A stretch of 11,852 nucleotides of DNA, taken from the NCBI GenBank assembly GCA_027024125.1, contig JALVSV010000345.1, positions 1 through 11,852 on the forward strand, read 5' to 3'. The notes below the pieces were generated by a model. It searched no databases, had not been told where the DNA came from, and worked only from the letters and a program-made list of their open reading frames with translations. Each line of letters starts with the position of its first letter. Within the stretch, counting starts at the first letter, position 1. Source of the DNA: Methylothermaceae bacterium (GTDB taxonomy: Bacteria; Pseudomonadota; Gammaproteobacteria; Methylococcales; Methylothermaceae). A program made the position numbers and the translations under genes. This document shows, in pieces, positions 7,688 through 11,852 of the stretch.

Positions 7688-7958
7688 GGTTGCTTGACAG
7701 TGTTCTCACCATGATCAGACGAACCAAAAGAAAACCGAGCAGCGCGATCCCCAATCGCTGCCAGTCCCCTGCTGCCAGCAACACAAATCCTGTCACCGTC
7801 ACCAGGACACGCAAAACGAAGCTCGACAACATCCACAGGGAGGGGTGCCTGACCCTCGGAAGACGACGTACAGTCCACCAAAGCCCCCCATAAAACAACA
7901 GGCCAAGAACGGAGCCGACCAGAAAAACCCCACCCCACACAATCCCATCAGCCATCAT
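7671..7958 (-). CDS. atpR: N-type ATPase small membrane protein AtpR
   Basis: This small protein (95 aa from ATG 7958; ATG 7955 is an alternative) has about three hydrophobic helices near residues 4-30, 41-63 and 67-86. Two arginines fall inside the predicted membrane helices: Arg50 in SSFVLRVLVTV and Arg80 in FLLVRLIMV. In N-type ATPases AtpR carries conserved membrane arginines proposed to pair with the carboxylates of the c subunit, perhaps during ring assembly. That proposal is family knowledge, and the matching residues are visible here. The frame extends to 8009, but that region is atpQ coding sequence, and the shorter start overlaps the end of atpQ (ATGATGGCTGA), as expected in this operon. 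Identification rests on position between atpQ and atpB plus the helix pattern. Confidence 0.85.
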   Translation of the reverse strand: MMADGIVWGGVFLVGSVLGLLFYGGLWWTVRRLPRVRHPSLWMLSSFVLRVLVTVTGFVLLAAGDWQRLGIALLGFLLVRLIMVRTLSSNHAIQS

Positions 7959-8258
7959 GGCGGCTTTCCCGTTTGATCCATTGCCAAGCATGGTAACAAC
8001 CCAAGGCAACGCCTAGGAAAAGGAAGGTCAGTGTCCATGACGGAGGACCTGGGAACTTACGATCCAGCCACCACCCCAAGGCAATTCCCAGTAAAGTCGG
8101 AACTGCAACGGACCATCCGACCAACCCGAACATTCCAAGGCCAAACCACAGGCTACGACGCTGCTGCCGCTTGGCCTTCAGATGACGCTGAACCCGCTGC
8201 TCCACAGCCCTGGTCAAAAGGTCCTGACCGCCATGAGGATCCCCTGGTGAGTCGTCGT

Positions 8259-8262
<4 letters not shown>
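7948..8262 (-). CDS. atpQ: N-type ATPase small membrane protein AtpQ (AtpI-like)
   Basis: This protein (104 aa) has a charged, cytoplasmic-type N-terminus of about 37 residues and two membrane helices at roughly 38-64 and 75-95. The first contains GLVGWSVAVPTLLGIALGWWLDRKF, a pattern shared by AtpI and AtpQ proteins (given here as a descriptive region of residues 46-70). AtpI-type proteins help assemble the c-ring, and AtpQ is a standard member of N-type operons between atpC and atpR. The start ATG overlaps the atpC stop by 4 nt. Confidence 0.88.
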
Positions 8263-10142
<1,880 letters not shown>

Positions 10143-10688
10143 ATGCAAAACGATCGTCTTACTTTGGCAGCCATCTTGTGCATCGTCCGCGCCACCCTCT
10201 CTTTGCTGCTCGCTTCCCTGGTGTCACGCCTGGCTGTACAGACTGGATTTGGCCCCAAACTGATCACCGCCCTGTTGACTTTGATCGGATTTCTCCTGTT
10301 TGCATTCATCTTCTTTACCCTCAAGCAGCTGCTCAATGAACGTTACGCGTTCCATAAAACGGATTTGACGATCATAGGGCTCATAGGACTGAGCGGCCTG
10401 GCAGCCTTCATCAGTGTCAGTTCCCTGTTGTTCACCGGCGGCATCGCAACCGATACCACTTTGTTGAAGTTGGTCTATGCCGCTTTCGGCCTGCTATTGA
10501 TTGGGTTCGCCATTCAGTTGATGCGCCTTGACGACAACCTGTTCGGGTTTCAGAAACCCTATTCCTTCTTGACCGCGGCAGCAGGCGTGGGTATCGCATC
10601 CATCAAGTTTGCCGGTGTCGGAGTCATCTTTGGGGCGATCGCCGATATCATCCTGGCGGTGATTTTCATCAAGTCAGGCAGACAATGA
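10143..10688 (+). CDS. Unrecognised multi-helix inner-membrane protein
   Basis: I do not recognise this family. The product (181 aa) is strongly hydrophobic, with helices at about 7-29, 40-62, 75-98, 107-127 and 139-177; the last is long enough for two. There is no signal peptide distinct from the first helix. Charged patches lie between helices (KQLLNERYAFHKTD at 61-74, MRLDDNLFGFQKP at 127-139). A glycine- and alanine-rich region (TAAAGVGIASIKFAGVGVIFGAIAD, 144-168) contains a lysine and ends in an aspartate, which would be unusual in a purely structural helix and might line a pathway. The start is well supported by AGGAGGA at 10128-10134, 8 nt before the ATG. It is divergent from the N-ATPase operon and converges on the GDT1-like gene; no function is inferred. 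Confidence 0.8.
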   Translation: MQNDRLTLAAILCIVRATLSLLLASLVSRLAVQTGFGPKLITALLTLIGFLLFAFIFFTLKQLLNERYAFHKTDLTIIGLIGLSGLAAFISVSSLLFTGGIATDTTLLKLVYAAFGLLLIGFAIQLMRLDDNLFGFQKPYSFLTAAAGVGIASIKFAGVGVIFGAIADIILAVIFIKSGRQ

Positions 10689-10690
10689 AT

Positions 10691-11365
10691 TCATTTCCAA
10701 TGGCTCTGTGTCCATTCCAATATCTGCGACCAAGGGAGACTATGGGCCAGAGCCACGATCGCCAACCCCAGAAAAATCATGCCACTGATCCAATGGATCA
10801 AATGGATGGGGAGTCGTTGCAGAATGGTTCTACCAGCTACGATCCCCAAAGCGGAAGTTGTCACCAGAGCCAAGGTCGCCCCGACCCAGACCGGGAATGG
10901 AGCCAATGTGGTTCCCAGTCCTGCCACGGCAATCTGGGTCTTGTCACCGAATTCAGCCATGAATAGCATGGCCAGGGTGGTAAAAAAGATGCCATGGCCA
11001 CTCTTTTCCACTATCTGGGTATCTTCCCCGGTTTCCTCCCTATGAGACAGAGCGTGGATTCCAAAAACCGCAAACAGCAATCCGACCGCCAGCCCCACGA
11101 GCCACCGGGGCAACCAGGCGGCCACAGCAGCCCCAAAAATCACTGCCAGGGCATTGAGACAGACAAAAGCCACCACCGCACCCCACATCACCGGCCACGG
11201 GCGGTGCCTGGCAGCCAGGGTCATACATACGACCTGGCTCTTGTCACCGATCTCGGCTGCAGCGATCACCAGAAATGTGGATATGACTTCTAACCATTGG
11301 CTCTTGTCCCAAGCCCAATCATGAAACCATTGGGTCAATTGGAACCATAGTGACTCTGTCATCAT
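10691..11365 (-). CDS. GDT1/TMEM165 (UPF0016) family membrane protein, putative Mn2+ exporter
   Basis: This inner-membrane protein (224 aa) has two homologous halves, each with the family signature E-x-G-D-K-[ST]-Q: EIGDKSQ at 38-44 and EFGDKTQ at 138-144. About six hydrophobic helices are present, three per half, separated by a charged cytoplasmic linker (SHREETGEDTQIVEKSGHG, 107-125). Bacterial members such as Vibrio MneA export Mn2+, and eukaryotic Gdt1/TMEM165 handle Ca2+ and Mn2+; the acidic residues of the two motifs form the cation site. The start is ATG 11365 or 11362. The gene begins 20 bases after the stop of a ZIP-family gene, so the two are probably co-transcribed. Its stop is two bases from that of the convergent 10143 gene. 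Confidence 0.93.
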   Translation of the reverse strand: MMTESLWFQLTQWFHDWAWDKSQWLEVISTFLVIAAAEIGDKSQVVCMTLAARHRPWPVMWGAVVAFVCLNALAVIFGAAVAAWLPRWLVGLAVGLLFAVFGIHALSHREETGEDTQIVEKSGHGIFFTTLAMLFMAEFGDKTQIAVAGLGTTLAPFPVWVGATLALVTTSALGIVAGRTILQRLPIHLIHWISGMIFLGLAIVALAHSLPWSQILEWTQSHWK

Positions 11366-11385
11366 GCAAGCAGATCGTTCAGGCC

Positions 11386-11852
11386 TTATCCCAAGCTGGT
11401 CTCGAGGATGGTCATGATCGCGAAACCGATCAACACACCGTAGACCGCCAATTTCGAACGCTCCCTGGACTGGATTTCCGGAATGATCTCATAAGCAATC
11501 ACATACAACATCGCGCCTGCGGCAAAACCCATTCCCAAAGGCAACAAAGTTTCAAAGACGGTCACCATGGTGACCCCCAACAAACCTCCCACAGGTTCTA
11601 CCAGACCAGAAATCATTGCAATCCCGACGGCTTTCCAGGGTTTATAACCTATTCCCACCAGCGGCAGCGCTACCGCCATCCCTTCGGGGATATTCTGAGC
11701 ACCTATCGCGATCGCCAGTAACGTACCATTGGCCCAGTCACCTCCCCCAAAGCTGACCCCCACCGAAAGTCCTTCGGGAAAATTGTGCAAGGTGATGGCA
11801 GCGACAAAGATCCACACTTTTCGCAATGAAGCCGAGTCTTCGGGCGTACCTT
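11386..11852 (-). CDS. ZIP-family divalent-metal transporter, C-terminal part (5' end outside window)
   Basis: The frame is open to the window edge, so the gene is incomplete; 154 residues are visible. Apparent internal starts such as TTG 11826 are not used because similar proteins continue upstream. The fragment has the ZIP metal-site helices: TLHNFPEG and AIGAQNIPEG, then GLVEPVGG, followed by two more membrane segments ending TILETSLG. The QNIPEG variant in the second motif, in place of HExPxE, resembles the GufA/ZIP11 subgroup. ZIP proteins usually move Zn2+, Fe2+ or Mn2+ into the cytoplasm; substrate and direction cannot be read here. It precedes the GDT1-like gene by 20 bases. Confidence 0.9.
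   Translation of the reverse strand, partial: GTPEDSASLRKVWIFVAAITLHNFPEGLSVGVSFGGGDWANGTLLAIAIGAQNIPEGMAVALPLVGIGYKPWKAVGIAMISGLVEPVGGLLGVTMVTVFETLLPLGMGFAAGAMLYVIAYEIIPEIQSRERSKLAVYGVLIGFAIMTILETSLG

Noticed and set aside
7001..7714. 237-codon open frame on the + strand opposite atpB
   Set aside because: The translation is polar and low in hydrophobic order, rich in His and Gln, and antisense to a clear a-subunit gene.

Overview
The window looks like a chromosomal segment of a gammaproteobacterium. The TrmB sequence, the TonB-plus-TPR pair of the TonB2 type, the GDT1/UPF0016 protein and the general codon use all fit. The genus cannot be read from the sequence. Coding density is high, with many 1-44 nt gene overlaps and several GTG or TTG starts. 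There are no rRNA, tRNA, CRISPR or IS features that I can support.

Left block (1-2297, + strand): the 3' end of a TonB-family gene, a secreted TPR-repeat protein whose start overlaps the tonB stop by one base, and trmB (tRNA m7G46 methyltransferase), which starts inside the TPR gene. A large dynamin-family GTPase gene (2292-4250, - strand) converges on trmB and overlaps it by 6 bp.

Central block (4451-10032, - strand): an N-type (alternate F1Fo) ATPase operon in the order atpD-atpC-atpQ-atpR-atpB-atpE-atpF-atpA. It encodes beta, epsilon, the two N-type-specific small membrane proteins AtpQ and AtpR, a, c, a long b with a delta-like C-terminal domain, and alpha. Every gene overlaps the next or is separated from it by a few bases at most, so this is one transcript with coupled translation. 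The canonical last gene, atpG (gamma, the central shaft), is absent. Only 200 bp separate atpA from the dynamin gene, and that gap holds a strong hairpin with an A/T-flanked stem that looks like the operon terminator. This is the most notable observation in the window. As encoded here the rotary enzyme has no shaft, and must find gamma elsewhere, borrow it from the housekeeping F-ATPase, or be non-functional.

Right block (10143-11852): an unrecognised five- or six-helix membrane protein is divergent from the atp operon. It converges tail to tail, two bases apart, on a - strand pair: a GDT1/UPF0016 (putative Mn2+ exporter) gene and, upstream of it, the 3' portion of a ZIP-family (GufA/ZIP11-like) divalent-metal transporter cut by the window edge. 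The pair suggests a small metal-homeostasis operon with uptake and efflux components.
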